NCBI RefSeq assembly: GCF_947623445.1 | Contig: NC_135241.1 | Coordinates: 1,862,501-1,926,500, forward strand | From: Clavelina lepadiformis | Lineage: Eukaryota; Chordata; Ascidiacea; Aplousobranchia; Clavelinidae | Direction of reading: 5' to 3' | DNA length: 64,000 nt | Shown: one piece after another, positions 1 through 13,001 of the stretch | Numbering within the stretch: the first letter of the stretch is position 1 | Layout of the letters: every line of letters begins with the position of its first letter | Program-made: the position numbers and the translations under genes | The notes under the pieces: generated by a model | Told to the model about the DNA's origin: nothing | Seen by the model: the letters and a program-made list of their open reading frames with translations, nothing else | The model's database searches: none

Positions 1-476
1 AGCGCGGGGCCATTTGCCACTTTTGAATATAATTTAATGCCATAACAAGAACGTTAGCCAAATATCAACTTTTTGCAAAACAGCTCCCACCAAAACCTTG
101 CTTGGTGATTTATTTACACGAGAACAAATTGAGAGAAGAAACAATGCAATTTGCGCAAAATAAAAGTTTAATCGTTAATTTTCTTTTGGTGCTAAGCAGC
201 GCGGGGCCCAAAGCAGTCGCACCCCTCGCATTGGCATAAGGTCTGCAAAAAGGGCTCGAGCGGTGAGGGATCTAAGCCAGGCTTCAGTCGTGCATAGACT
301 TAGAATCATAAAGACTGACTCATCGAAATTAGTTTAAAAACCAAGGTTCCAGGTAGTTTATTTTGAAAGTGCATAATGACTCCATCGTATCGACCAACTA
401 TTAGTGATATTTACATGGAAAGGAAACAAACATACACCGGAAAATGAAATATACAGAAATCTTTACGTCATCGATA
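1..476. other. Non-coding flank, no gene seen
   Basis: No open frame or splice-flanked exon stands out here. A ten-base GC-rich word at the very start recurs at about 198-207 in otherwise AT-rich sequence. An AATAAA on the minus strand at 477-482 closes the stretch and probably serves the FUT8-like gene that follows. Confidence 0.5.
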
Positions 477-539
477 TTTATTTCGTAATCCAACATCGTT
501 CAAGATACGATCAGACATTAACTTGATATTGTCACGTTT

Positions 540-2132
540 TCACAAAAACGGAACTGAATTGGTTCTCAAGAATGGTTTTATTTTATAACTTGGAACTGAA
601 CCTATTTCTCCGCTGACGGTGTTGTTCACCCAATAGTAACCTTTTCCAGGAAGGCTATAACGTGCGAATTGAGGGATGTCGAAGACAAGTAGTGCGTCTC
701 CACGTGTCATATTAAGCTCTCCAGATTTAGGGCTTGCTACGTGGTCCATGGCTGCAACGTATCGATTGCTTGTGATCGGACTCGTTAACTCCGGATTGTA
801 GTTGCCAGAAACAGAAACCATACGATCACTGGCGTCTGTGTAGTGGGATTGCATCAAATGGAACACTGCCTGACATACGTGTGATGTAAATCCGCAGACA
901 ACAAAATCGCATTTGCTCAGAGCATGAACATCAGTTACAAAACCTACGGCACCCTCCATTTCTTTCCTTTTTGTGGGCGAAGAATGATTTGTACTTTTTT
1001 CGTCGTGAGTGATGTGGTAATTTGGATAGTCTTTTCGTACTTGTGGCACAACCCAACTTTTGTCGGTTGCTATGTACAATCTTCTTACGATGGAGGAAAT
1101 ATGTTTTCCTGCTAGCTGTTGTTGTTGTTCATATCGTATCCACCACTGTTCCACGAAAGCCATATAATGACTGACCGGATAGATTTTATTCTTTTCCTTA
1201 TCAGCACGTATATGAACTCCGACAATTGGTCTTTTTATGAGGGCGGTTTCTTCTTTATGCTTTATGACATTTTCTAACCATTTCTGAGGTCTCATGATAA
1301 AACTTGTAATCTGTCCATTCCACCAAGCTAAAGGCTCGCTGTTAAAAGCAAATATCAAGGGGAAGATGTCGCGCGGTACACTGTAGGACAAATAAAATTG
1401 GTCGGCAGGTGGCCGCATTTTCATTCGAAATATCACACATCTTTCATTCTCCAACGTAGCTTTTTCGGTGTCAGCCGATAACACGTGATTGCAAGACAAG
1501 GAGACGTTTTCACAACTTTCACTGATCGGTTTATGCATTGAATTGAACGCGACCCCTGACCTTCTGGTTGTAATCAGCACCGTTCGATTTAGTGAAATAC
1601 CAATATTGAAGCAAGTAATATAATGCCTCAAAAAGCAACCATAACCACACATCCAATCTATAGCGCATTGCAGGACATTAGCGTGACGACAATCCTTTGG
1701 GTTTTGTTTATCGTAAAACTTTTTAGCAGTGTACATTCGAAGTTTTTCAGCCAACCCATCCATTTCTGGCGATAGCACGTCCTGCGATATCGTTTCAAGC
1801 TCGTTCAGCAGGAAGTTGACTCTGCCTTTTAAATTACAGTCACGCAGGGTTTTGTGTTTAGCTATATTTGCTTGTTGATCAAGCAGGCAAGTATACATTT
1901 GCTTAAGTTCCTCCTTTTGTTTTGTAAACCTTTGCTTCAAAGACAAGCTCGGTTTCTTCAAAACGTCTCTTTTCAAAAAACTTAATTCCTGGGATACTGA
2001 TCTCTTGTCCGTTGATTTCAGCACGGAAAGGTGATTCCAGTTGTTCGTAAAGCAGTCGGTGAGGATTGTCATGACTATTATTTCACCTAATACTCCAACG
2101 CATAGGTATATCAGACACCTTCCGTGGTTCAT
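540..2132 (-). CDS. FUT8-like alpha-1,6-fucosyltransferase, intronless
   Basis: Single-exon gene for a 530-residue type II membrane protein. It has a short cytoplasmic tail, a signal anchor at about residues 7-27, a stem with coiled-coil character (about 45-135), a GT23-type catalytic region and a C-terminal SH3-like domain (about 470-525). Family hallmarks seen are VGVHIR (305-309), the TDVHALS...CDFVVCGFTSHVC block (400-420) with the Asp and Ser that match catalytic-site residues of FUT8, and PSYKIKP at the end of the SH3 domain. FUT8 enzymes move fucose from GDP-fucose to the innermost GlcNAc of N-glycans in the Golgi. Oddity: the FUT8 motif HVRRTDK is HIRADK here, so one of the two adjacent arginines is missing. 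An AATAAA lies about 58 bp past the stop (477-482). Length is close to vertebrate FUT8 (~575). The family call is firm; fucosylation activity is an inference. Confidence 0.85.
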   Translation of the reverse strand: MNHGRCLIYLCVGVLGEIIVMTILTDCFTNNWNHLSVLKSTDKRSVSQELSFLKRDVLKKPSLSLKQRFTKQKEELKQMYTCLLDQQANIAKHKTLRDCNLKGRVNFLLNELETISQDVLSPEMDGLAEKLRMYTAKKFYDKQNPKDCRHANVLQCAIDWMCGYGCFLRHYITCFNIGISLNRTVLITTRRSGVAFNSMHKPISESCENVSLSCNHVLSADTEKATLENERCVIFRMKMRPPADQFYLSYSVPRDIFPLIFAFNSEPLAWWNGQITSFIMRPQKWLENVIKHKEETALIKRPIVGVHIRADKEKNKIYPVSHYMAFVEQWWIRYEQQQQLAGKHISSIVRRLYIATDKSWVVPQVRKDYPNYHITHDEKSTNHSSPTKRKEMEGAVGFVTDVHALSKCDFVVCGFTSHVCQAVFHLMQSHYTDASDRMVSVSGNYNPELTSPITSNRYVAAMDHVASPKSGELNMTRGDALLVFDIPQFARYSLPGKGYYWVNNTVSGEIGSVPSYKIKPFLRTNSVPFL

Positions 2133-5100
2133 TTTGTCTTACGAACACTATTTAACTAAGCATTTTGAAAGATATGTAGTATATCAGTATATCAGTTATA
2201 ATCACTATCCAAATACACCACGTTTCGGAACTCAAAGTGCACTTCATATTAAAATCAATCTGTTTCTTGCCAATTACGCATCAGCTTAATTTTTATTCGA
2301 ATCGACGCTATTGGTAATACTTGCCAAAAATTAATATAAAATAGCTTTAAATATAGCCTACCGTTGTAATAAGAAGCAAAAATTTAGGAGTTACGAATCA
2401 CGCGCCAAACGTACATTGAAGGCTAGACTACCAGTAGAAAACATATTTTTTGTTCTAAAGTTTTGGTCGATATTGTAATCAAATATAGTTATCAATGTAC
2501 AGTAATGGAGAAGTGTAACGCTAACTCCCACTATATTTCACACAAAACGTGAAGCAAAGAAGTTTACCATCGCCCAATGGTACAAAGAAGAGATGCGTTT
2601 AGCTGTTTGGCAAGTTGTAGCTACTTTTAGAATCATCCATTCAAGTTAATCAGCTGTCGTTGCAACTGCTTTATACAAGATGCTAAATACGTATTTTTGT
2701 TATAGAGGTTCCGAGATAATATTTCGAGTACGATACCCATTGACTTTGCATTGACAAAGATCTAACAAAAACAGTTTATCCGTAATTTATACAAAACTGA
2801 CAACAGGAGAACATTCAAAACAATCCTTAATGGCGTGCGATCTACCCAAACTACAGTATATTAGTAACTAATGCGTATGGCTTAACCTATTACAATCACT
2901 GTGCTCTGTAATCTAACGGCACAGAACCAGATGCCAAAAGCGGAAAACACGTTAACATTTGTCTATTGTTTTACGAAAAGATCTGGCGGTTCGTCAGCAG
3001 TATTTCCACATTTCCTACTTCCCATTCTTTGACATCTGCTATTGTTCAAATTTATTAGCTTAAGTTTTAAATGTTTTGTAACGTAGATGCGAGATCGAAG
3101 AAGAAATTGTCATTGATTCTCGCCAAGGCTGGGGATACGAAAATTAAAATTCATTCAGACATTTCTATCTTTATTCCACAGTAGCCTATCTACTCCTATG
3201 TGAGGGGTCGCTGAGCCGTTGTTGACATTTCTGCAGATAACACCAAGCCATCTGTGTCTTATCTCCGTGTGATGCGAACTGAAAGCTGTTAGCCTAACCT
3301 AGAGCACTTGCCTTTAATGCAGAAGCTCGCTGTGGTTGGAATCAATATCCTGAAAAATCTTCCCTTCACTCAGCAGTGAACGGATATATTGATATACAAC
3401 GTTCCACAGAAGGAAAGACGACTGAGGTTAAGATGGGCAACAACCTTCACTTGCCACGCTCTGTATAACTCCAACTATTACACAGTGGATAAATCTAATC
3501 TACTGGACGACGTTGCCAATAGTGACGTCATAGGTTTACTATGGTCAACGAAGGTGGAATCCATGAAGACCGCGACGTGTTTTGTGCGCTATGTACTTGT
3601 TGTTGTTGAGCTGTTCCTGGTACACGACTGCGGAAACTTGATATTATTTTATTGATAAATATAACATGTGGTGAAACGTAGACATAGCTTGACGCGGATC
3701 GACGTCTCAAAAGAGCATCTGTATGTAATCTGTATGCCTCCCTTTCTAAAAGATGTCTGAATCGAAATGCGAACAGGGAATGAAACAGAACAACACAATA
3801 ATTCTTTGGGTAAATAAACGCGGTGTCCTGCCGTCATCCAGTGGTCAGGGTGGTGAACGCTACAGCAGCACGTGTCTGAATGTTGGTTTTGGGCAATACT
3901 TTAGCTACAAGGTCGCGAATACTTTTCACATCCAGAAAGTCAAATTGTTCACGCTGCTTTGAGCTGTAGCGGCCTGGGTAAGTTAAGCTCTGCAGAGCCT
4001 ACTGTCTGATCACATGCGTTGCTGCCTGTAGCATCAACCGCAGCTTATATTGTCCACATATTCAACTGCTTGTGTAAACACAATCGCTCAGGCTAATACA
4101 AGGTTATTATGAAGTTGAACTTTGTCTGACTGTCACTGACTGCTGGGACTAGTTGTTTTGCCATCAATAAGCACAAATGTTCAATATTGACTTAAAAATT
4201 GATCTATAGCCCTACATTAATTCTCCATCAGTTAAACAAGTTGACAAACGTTATCGAGTTGACGCAAGATAAATGGAAAATGTGAAATAAACCAGGCTCG
4301 GTCGAGACAAGAGAAGATTTACGTTCGAAATTTCCATTCATATGAAACTTGCAGCATAATTCTCCTCGTAGTTTTACAAGATATCTTAATTATAAATATG
4401 ATAATATTATATATTTATTATAACTTAGTTATGTTACTCTTTGCCGCGATTATTCTGCTTAAACTGGTCCAACATTTCTTAAGCCACAAAATGATTTTCA
4501 CAAACTAAAATGACAAAGGCAGTTTTGTATTATAGTGTTTATTTTTCTCCATTAACTGTGCGGAGCGAAAGTTACGATGCTAACCGTTGTAGTCATAGCA
4601 CATTAAAACCACATGCTCAGGAACAATTAACGAGTAGGAAAAAGTGGCAAAGCCGAAAAGCATTAAAACATGCAAGGTAGCAATAGTGCAATTGTGCTAT
4701 AAGATGGTAGGTTAACATGGCCACTAAACCGACAAAATAATTCCTAAATTTAACGAATTTAAGGACAAAGTAACACAAACAACGAAACAACCACACTGTT
4801 GGAAGATGTAGAGGACATGTTCCCTAACATTAAAACATGCATATTAATAGCAGAAATTAATATATATAGTGACATAGTTAAATTAAAATGACAATGAATA
4901 TGTTAAGTATCTAAGTTACCTAAGTACAGTACCTAAGCTCGCCTCTTGAATGACATGTATAAAATTAGAAACCTAGCCTTTTGGTAACCTTCTAGTTGCA
5001 AAATAACCATGGCTATAGGCTATAAATGCCACATTCCGTATTAACATTGATGTGGTCTCAGTTGTTGTAGAACAGGCCTCGTGGAACTTCGAACTTCTTA

Positions 5101-5894
5101 AAAAAGAACAAATCTCTCCGATATAGCTGCTTCACCGGTTTTCGTCAACCACTAAACGAAAGATCATCTTCTTTATTTGCAATGAGAATTGAGGTAATCG
5201 TTATTTATAATTTATCCGTTGTCGATCGCTAGCATTTCTTTGGTAATCAAAGTTAGTGTAAATAAGTTAAAGAGTTCTGCGTTTTATGATTATTCAATTT
5301 TTTAAGTTGAATTTAATTGATTTCGGAAATTGATTAACTGCTTAAATTAATAATTTAAGTTTATTAGAAATAATTGTTTGATTTAATCACATAAAGAGCA
5401 CAATTCATTCGAATTATAAAGAAAACTTATTATTTTGACGACAATAACAGGAATAATTTGCCTCTTTTAGCGTTTACTGGATTGTCTTTTGACCTAATAG
5501 ACCAAGTCTGTTTGCCTCCTTGTACTGGAGTTTAACTCGTCTCATAAAACAAAGCTGAAAGCTTGCTGACTGCTGCTACAGTGTAATGCAAATCCTCCTT
5601 GAAATGTAAGAAAAACAAAGAGGTGGAAGTTCAGATAAATAACAACAAACAAATTTTGTAAAAGCGATTTTTTTCATTCCGAATACGGTTATTTTGCATT
5701 AAAAGTCGTCAAAGGCATTTCACCTCATAGACATCTTTTAACCGGTTTGGGTGCATTTTATGATTTGTGGCTTTTCAAAGCGCAGCAAATTGACAGCATT
5801 TTCCCAGCCGCCAGTCAACCTGGCTTGAAGTATAAACATTGAAACATTGAACGTCTTTGCATGTAGCGTGTAAGTTAAGAAGTCACCGGAAAAT
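2133..5894. other. Intergenic, no gene recognised
   Basis: About 3.8 kb of AT-rich sequence. Open frames of 60-90 codons occur (for example plus strand 3389-3655) but lack recognisable motifs or convincing splice context. A short word around 2385-2430 (ggagttacgaatca) recurs inside a transporter intron near 10,398, suggesting a weak dispersed repeat. Confidence 0.4.
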
Positions 5895-5996
5895 ATGTCA
5901 GAGCCGAGGAGAAAGTTTATAAAACAGCGGCCACACTGGCCCCGTGAAGAAGGCTACTGCAAAAGTAAAACAAGTAACTTTTTGTACTTGCAAGGG
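5895..5996 (+). CDS. Candidate alternative first exon of the SLC7A9-like gene
   Basis: A 34-codon open segment starts with ATG and ends exactly at a GTATGT donor in phase 0. A possible partner acceptor lies at 8088-8089 (ggcag). From 8090 the frame stays open through seven codons into the transporter's own ATG at 8111, so splicing the two would give the transporter a longer N-terminus. The predicted peptide is basic and has no recognised motif. The phase match is what makes it worth listing. It could equally be chance or 5' untranslated sequence. Confidence 0.25.
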
Positions 5997-8089
5997 GTAT
6001 GTTTGTAAAATTTAACTTATATGTCTATTCAGAAACTTCAGAAACTAAATATCAAATTGCTATAAAAACTTCAAACCAAAGCTTAAAATTTATTAATTGA
6101 AGCCGATTTTCTGAGGCCGAAAAGTATGCCAATAAATAATTAACTTGGGTCACGCACCTGTTTTGTGAAAGATTTTTTTTGTAGACCATTTTAAGTCTTC
6201 AGAAAACTCTCAGTGAAAACGATAAAATAGAAAAAGACGCAAACATGAAACACTTGATCAGGCAGCAAACTGTGTGGACCAGCGATTAGCACTAGGCTTG
6301 TATTTGTCTAAAAGTGTCTTCTACCAGTGAAATGTAAATTACAAGGAAATCGTATAGTGTCGTAGCTGTTCTGTTTTTTCCGCAGTTTCCAATCCATACC
6401 AGGCGCTGGTATTTATCAGCCAATTGCCTGCGCCTTGTGCGTTCATGAATAGTTTTTCGCAGAAGCACAATTTATTTTCGGTCAGAGGAAACAGTCTTAT
6501 GGTAAATCTGCAACGACACAATCCACTTTATTACGTCATAAACTGTTGATTAATAAATTAAGAAACACTGGGACTGTGTGTGAGCAATTCTCAACAACAC
6601 TCTTTTAAGACCTTTGGCTGGACCTACCCTAGCTTAGTCAGCGCTAATGTAATGGAAAGTTTATTTCATACGTGCGGTAGGCAATGCACAGAAGGCCGAC
6701 TTATGCGCTAATTTTCGCTGGCCCAAAATTTCCCATGTCTGACAAATTATATTTTTGTTGTTTGTGTTGAATCGGGGTGATGCAAGTTTTTTCATTAGCA
6801 TCATTGGTGTATTTTCTGGAAAGCTGAGAGCAAACGCTTTAACAGGGGTCACAGGAACTCAAAGTAAGTCCGAAGGTCAGGTTACAAGTAGGTCCGAAGG
6901 TTAGGTGTGTACTAGTACCCGCTGGTTCCAGATTAAACTCGTTTTGTCTTCATATCGCCTTTATTGCTAACGACCTTCGTTTGCAAAATTAGCAAAATAT
7001 TATAGGTTAGTTCAGTACAAGTCATCCAGATATGCAGAAAGTGTTTTACTTTAAATAAGGCCTTGCACTCAAAGCATGTGGTTGCAGCTTTTTAACGGAT
7101 GAGTAAACATACTTTTAGCGGGAATTTTTAACAACAGTTCACATTTCTTGCTTTTCTTGTTTATTTTCATTGGCTTGTTCGTAAATAATAGAGTAGAGTG
7201 ATGTAACAAACCCTTGTCTTATGAAATGGATTGTGCAGTTCAGCATTAGCAATTTGGAATAGAATGTTATAGTATGGTTTTGATAGAAACTGGTTGGTTG
7301 TTGTGGTGGTGGTAGTTAGTACAACTCTTGTAGAGTGAATCCTAGGACCCTTGACATAATTACCGCAGCACTTAAGTTTGAATTTCGGTACTGGTTTTTG
7401 TGTCTGTGGTCAGAGGTAGCAATGTCTGGGTGACCTTTGACATGACGATTGGCTATGAAGGAGTCTGGTAATCCGCAAATGGCGTTGTCGGCAGAAAATA
7501 TTAAACTCAATGTTTCGGTAAGTTTTACGGGATTCTTTGTCCGGTTGCAAGTCATGGCAATGTGGCTGGACTAAAAGCAATATTTGTAGCCATAGCCTCA
7601 CCATGATTATCAAATCTAGGCCATAGTACTGTGATAGCGTTACGGCATTTTCAAAATTACACTAAGCCTAGGCCTACGCCATGAAAGGATCGTATGTAGG
7701 CTTTCTCTTATTTGACCAACCTCTGAACCAGCAATTAGCCTGGTTTCAGACATACATGTATAATGCGAGCCAGAAAATGTTTTGCAAAGAATAAAGATAG
7801 TACAGAACTTATTACAGTAATTTTCAATTTGGGCTGCAGTCATCTTGTAGCACTACTCAATTATAGCTACAAAAAAGAAATTGCTTGCTCAGTAATTTAA
7901 GTAGGTCGTGTAAATAGTGAGGTTCTTCGCTTTTATTCTCTCATAGTTTGTTACCATAGTAAACACGAAACCTAACCGAAGAGTACTATACTACACAAAG
8001 TTGTTTTGTTCAAACGTTTAATAATTAATTGATTAATTAAAACTCAGTTTATGCGGTTTTGGACCGCCGTAGGTTTGTCGAATTGGCAG
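5997..8089. other. Intergenic or long first intron, no gene recognised
   Basis: No exon with family similarity was seen. If the 5895-5996 exon is real, this is the transporter's first intron. Open frames on the minus strand around 6339-7843 look random. Confidence 0.4.
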
Positions 8090-8110
8090 GCTACTAATTT
8101 AATTTTTGTA

Positions 8111-11100
8111 ATGGCACAGCCTTCCAAGAAATGCCTACTTCAACAAGACGTCCACTTGAAACGAGATGTGAGTAGTTTGATATAGTATGGTAAAGTTCAT
8201 AATTTATGTGATAGTTACTGTGTAATGACTGAAAACTCTGTTAGGTTTAATTACTATTGTCGGCATGTACGATTTTGTGGCATGTTTCATTTTTGTAACT
8301 CGTTGCCATTTATTAACTTTTATCTCAAGTGGTGTGAATTGGGGTCAACCGTAAGTTATCAGAAAGGGCAAGTCACGTGTGGTTTATCGGTATACTCAGT
8401 ATGGTAACTAAGCTTTCTGGAATCTAGACCTTTTCGCTGTTACATCGGACAGAGATTTTATAATAGGCGGCGGTAGCACGTTCGTAAGACTCGAACAAAA
8501 ATCCAGCGCACAACGTTCCCACGTTATAGCTCCAGTCACGGAAGTCTCAACTTACTGTCCATACTCACAAATGTTGTGTGTGGTTCTTGGCATAACAGAG
8601 ACACGAATAGCTCCTATAACAACCGCTTAACAATTCCAGGTTACTCTTCTCGGTGGGGTATCGGTAATCGTTGGTTCGATGATTGGGAGTGGCATTTTCA
8701 TATCCCCGGTAGGAGTGCTTAAAAACGTTGGGTCTGTCGGAGCCAGCCTTGTTGTATGGATGGTGTGCGGACTTGTAGCTGTTTGCGGTAAGCGCCGTTT
8801 TTTTTTAATAGTCAACCTGTGTTTGTAAGTGCCTATAAGTGATTGACCGTATCGGTTTGTTTTAAGGATCATTGACATATGCTGAACTGGGGACGATGAT
8901 ACCAAAATCCGGAGCAGAATACCCGTATTTAAAAGAAGCTTTCGGTCCGATTCCCGCATTCTTATTCGCCTGGACTTCTTCCTTGGTTATAAAGCCTTCT
9001 GCTGTAGCGATAATTGGTGCGTACTCTACGATTTCCTGTTAATTGTATCGATTCACCAGTTTTGGTGATTGCAACAATTCGAACTAAAGCGATGATATCA
9101 CGACGTGCACAAATTCATTCAACGTTTATTTTCGGCTGGTTATGCCCATGCATTATGCTTCAGCTAATGCTAACTTTGTTGTACAGGTCTTGTGTTTGGA
9201 GAATACCTCATTCATCCGTTTTTCCCGGACTGCGAACCGGTACCGTTGCTGGTTATCAAGTTAGCAAGCGCCTGTTGCATAAGTAAGGACTTGTAAATAC
9301 ACGCCGTGGAATTAAAACAAAACGTCGTGCTTCGATACCGTTTGACAAAGCGGTCCTGTTGTCAAATTTCATGACTCGTGAAACCTTATGCCCTATCCCT
9401 TGCTGAGTCGCCTGGAAGCCGCCGTATGGCGCGGACGTAATCTGCAGCGATGAGTATTATGAGAGCAACGAAGCATGACCTTTCGTTTTCTGCGCTTTTA
9501 TGTATTGAAACTTGATATAAAATAACACTTGATTGTACTTTGGTGATCATTTTATGGCAAGTTTTTTATGTTTTTGTAGGTCTAGTATGTTTCCTGAACT
9601 GCTACAGTCTTAAAATCGCGGCGAGGGCGCAGATCGTGTTCACAACGGCCAAGCTGTTAGCTCTTTTTGTGGTGATAGCTTGCGGAATATTCGCTTTGAC
9701 TCAAGGCAAGCCGATAAAAATGTGATTCAACCATCTCTTGCTTTTTGAACTCTGGCAAAATCTCCATTTCTATTTACGGGAAATTACAGTAGCGCGTGTC
9801 TTTCGTCGCGGCTGCCCATATCAAACTATGACACGTCATGTAATTTGGTTTAAAATTTTTTCTTTGATATACGGGTGCCATGCGCATGTCGTTACTCTAA
9901 TGCTCTCTAATATGTAGGTCTAACTGATAATTTGGAGAGGGGATTTTCTGGCGACGTTCATTGGTCAACCGTGGGCACAGCTTTTTACCAAGGCCTGTGG
10001 GCATACGATGGATGGAACCAACTAAACTACGTCACAGAAGAACTCAAAAATCCATCTGTGTGAGTAAAATTTGTGGCGATCGCCGTTGGTCGCTGGCACA
10101 CGTGATCGCATTGAAACCAGCATGATGCACTTTTTACATCTTATTCTATTCAAGGCGTACTTACAACACGGCGCCTTAAGACTTCTTTTACTCTGTTTCA
10201 CAGGTCTTGTCTAGTCGGTCGCTAAATTGGTCTGTGCGTTTACGTTGGGCTTATAATAATGCCTATTCTAGAACCGCAATTCCTTCAGAACCCAATCTCA
10301 AAAGATCTGAATCCATTTTTCGAATTTCAGAAATGAAATTTGTTTTGTTGGCAACCTCATAAGTTTAGGAGCGAAGAGTTTGGAGTTACGAATCAAACGC
10401 AGAACGAACATTAGAGCCTGGAAAGAATGAAAAGGGTTTATCGTGCGCATAATTTATCGCGTATAGTTCGCTGTAAGTCCTGAAATTAAACGAGAAAATG
10501 GTTTTAACTGGTGACGACTTTTCCTTCAAACTTATTTCAGCAACCTTCCTCGTGCGATCATGATCGGGATTCCCCTGGTAACGATCGTCTACCTCTTGAC
10601 GAACATCGCTTATTTGGCCGGCCTCTCCGTCACAGAGATGATGATATCACGAGCTGTTGCAGTGGTTAGTGGTGTCATTTTTACTTTTTTCACTGCCCAC
10701 AAGACGAAGCAGTGTCTATTGCTGTTTTTTTATCTTATTTTCTGCAGTAGTTGCCTTTAAATTTTTTAATCAGCATTGTAATTTAAAAACTCCTAAGAAA
10801 AAATATTCCTCGGTGTCATTTGCAGTATTAGTAAACGCTCCATTTGTTCACAAAAAGTTTTTTTGGTTTTCACAGACGTTTGGTAACAAATTTCTGGGAG
10901 CGTTTGCTTGGTTCATTCCGCTAGGCGTCGCCATATCGACGTTCGGAGGGGCGAATGGTTATAGCATAACCGGACCAAGGTACCTTCAACTTTGCTTGCG
11001 TGACTCAGACTGTTAACGACCGTTTTGTGCTGACGCTTGTGGTTGATATGGATTAAGAAGTTGTTTCGTGACGTTGCTTTTTATATTTAATCCGTTATTT

Positions 11101-13001
11101 TAGATTTAGAATATGCAAAGCGGTTTGTCGATGATGGATCCAGTTTTTCAAGGGGTGACTACGGCCACCGCTAAGAAATTTTAAGAGACTGCTACTTTCA
11201 AAGATTAACTGCTAATTTCCTGCATTAGTTGCGGAAGTGTAAACTTTAAGAGACGATGTTTGTCCTTAAAACAACTTAAAACACTGGATTCATTATATCG
11301 AACAACGAGTGTCACTTAAATTTTTTCATTATTAAGCAGAGAGTTTCGTGGGTGACGCAACCCTCCAAGGTAACGAAATTTTGTTTCAACAGAATCATTT
11401 TTTCGGCCGCCCGACATGGGCACATGCCTGAGATATTAGCCACTGTCAGCTACAAAAGATACACGCCAGTGGCTGCCATACTCTTTCAGGTAGGGTGCCG
11501 AGGTCAAACCCAAGTTACTCTCTTGGCTCAACTATTGTTTTGATAGATATTGTTATCAACTAACTAAACCGCTGATTCCGCCTTTGTCCATTCGCGTACA
11601 GTGGTAGCGCTCAGAACGACGTCAATGGACAATAGCGGTACCGGCATTGTCGTTACCGCCATTTCCCAGGACCCCCATACAGTAACTTGACTTCAAAGTG
11701 AGCATGTGGGAAATGTTATGTTCTTTGTACAGACATTCATTGCCCTGCTTGTTCTAATCCCAAACGACTTTGACACGTTGGTCAATTATTTCTCCTTCAG
11801 TATGTGGATATTTCACGGCGGGTCTGCGTTGGCTCTCCTTGTATTAAGAAGAACGCAGCCAGACAGACACAGACCGTATAAGGTAAGGCGTTTGTGTATT
11901 AGTGGGCCGGTTCTTAATTCTGAAACGTTTTATTTATTTATTAATGATTTTCAATTGTTTTTGTTAATAATACATATTTTAAATCGGTTATTACTCAAGC
12001 TTAAGAGTATAGTAATTTATAACAATTTTGCCTTGTAAATTTTGATATGTCAATGTAACATTTTGCGAGAATGCTAAAGTTTTAAAAGTTTGTACAGTAG
12101 AGATAGTTTAAAGCTGTTACGGTGTATATAGTATTCTTGAAATTTGCAACGTCGAATATATACTTTAGTGTGTAGTTTGTATCTTTTTCAATAAATCTAA
12201 CTCCTTTATTTTTCCTTATTGGCGGAAAAACATTACTTTTGTTCCGTCAAATAATTGCATCTTACTCCTCCAGGTTCCCATTTTCATTCCGATCTTGGTG
12301 GTGCTCATTGCTCTTTATCTCATCATCTTCCCGATCGCCTCTCAGCCTGCTTGGGAGTACATGTACGCCACACTCTTCATCTTAAGTGGACTGCTCTTCT
12401 ATATTCCCTTCGTTCATCTCAACCTACGTTTCACCTTTATGAGTGAGTATAGAGCAATTATTATGATACGTTATAGCAATGATATATGGTGCAACGTATT
12501 CTTTGTATGGGCACTTAGTTGTGGCCATTTAATGGTCATGTCAGTCTTTATTCCGCCGCGAAGTGTTGATCTTGAAGTGTTCTTGAACAATGGACCGAAT
12601 TCGCCACAAAGTCCGTCTGTGTAGAGTTTTATAATTTGTGGTGGATTGGCGGCCGTCATTCATCGGTGGAAGCGCTAACATATGTTTCTTCGAACAAGCT
12701 TAATCTCGGTAACCTGTACGTGCTTGAACCAGTTTAATAACTGGTTAGGTCTCACTGACCGCCAACCACGTAATCCGTTGTGTCTGCGGCTGAAACTTTG
12801 CAGGAACAGCCTGCCTGTCTGGTGACGTCGCAATTTTTTTGCAGAGCCGCACAATGACAAAATATTCGGTAAAATACATGTACGTCATATTTGAAATAAT
12901 AATTCAGTTGTTATTGTTTTTCAGAGCCTTTCACTACTTTCGTTCAACAACTTTTTCTGGTTGCTCCACTGTCGCAATATTATGACATAAAAGACACGTA
13001 A
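8111..13001 (+). CDS. b(0,+)-type amino acid transporter light chain (SLC7A9-like)
   Basis: Thirteen coding exons join in phase to give 487 residues, the same length as human SLC7A9: 8111-8167, 8640-8787, 8867-9016, 9187-9282, 9580-9705, 9918-10059, 10541-10664, 10876-10979, 11393-11489, 11733-11882, 12274-12442, 12845-12868, 12925-13001. The product is a 12-helix APC-superfamily exchanger. Diagnostic words are GSGIF in helix 1 (35-39), [29 protein letters not shown] and FILSGLLFY. Cys134 (PFFPDCEP) matches the cysteine that forms a disulfide with the rBAT-type heavy chain. b(0,+)AT exchanges cystine and dibasic for neutral amino acids at the plasma membrane of epithelia. Intron 5 has a GC donor (AAG|GCAAGC at 9706). 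Exon 12 is a 24-nt microexon whose inclusion keeps phase and restores the family's C-terminal helix. An AATAAA lies at 13326-13331. The start could lie upstream at 5895. Confidence 0.92.

Noticed and set aside
3389..3655. 88-codon plus-strand frame
   Set aside because: No homology visible by eye, no exon context.
8627..8959. 110-codon minus-strand frame
   Set aside because: Antisense of transporter exons 2 and 3.
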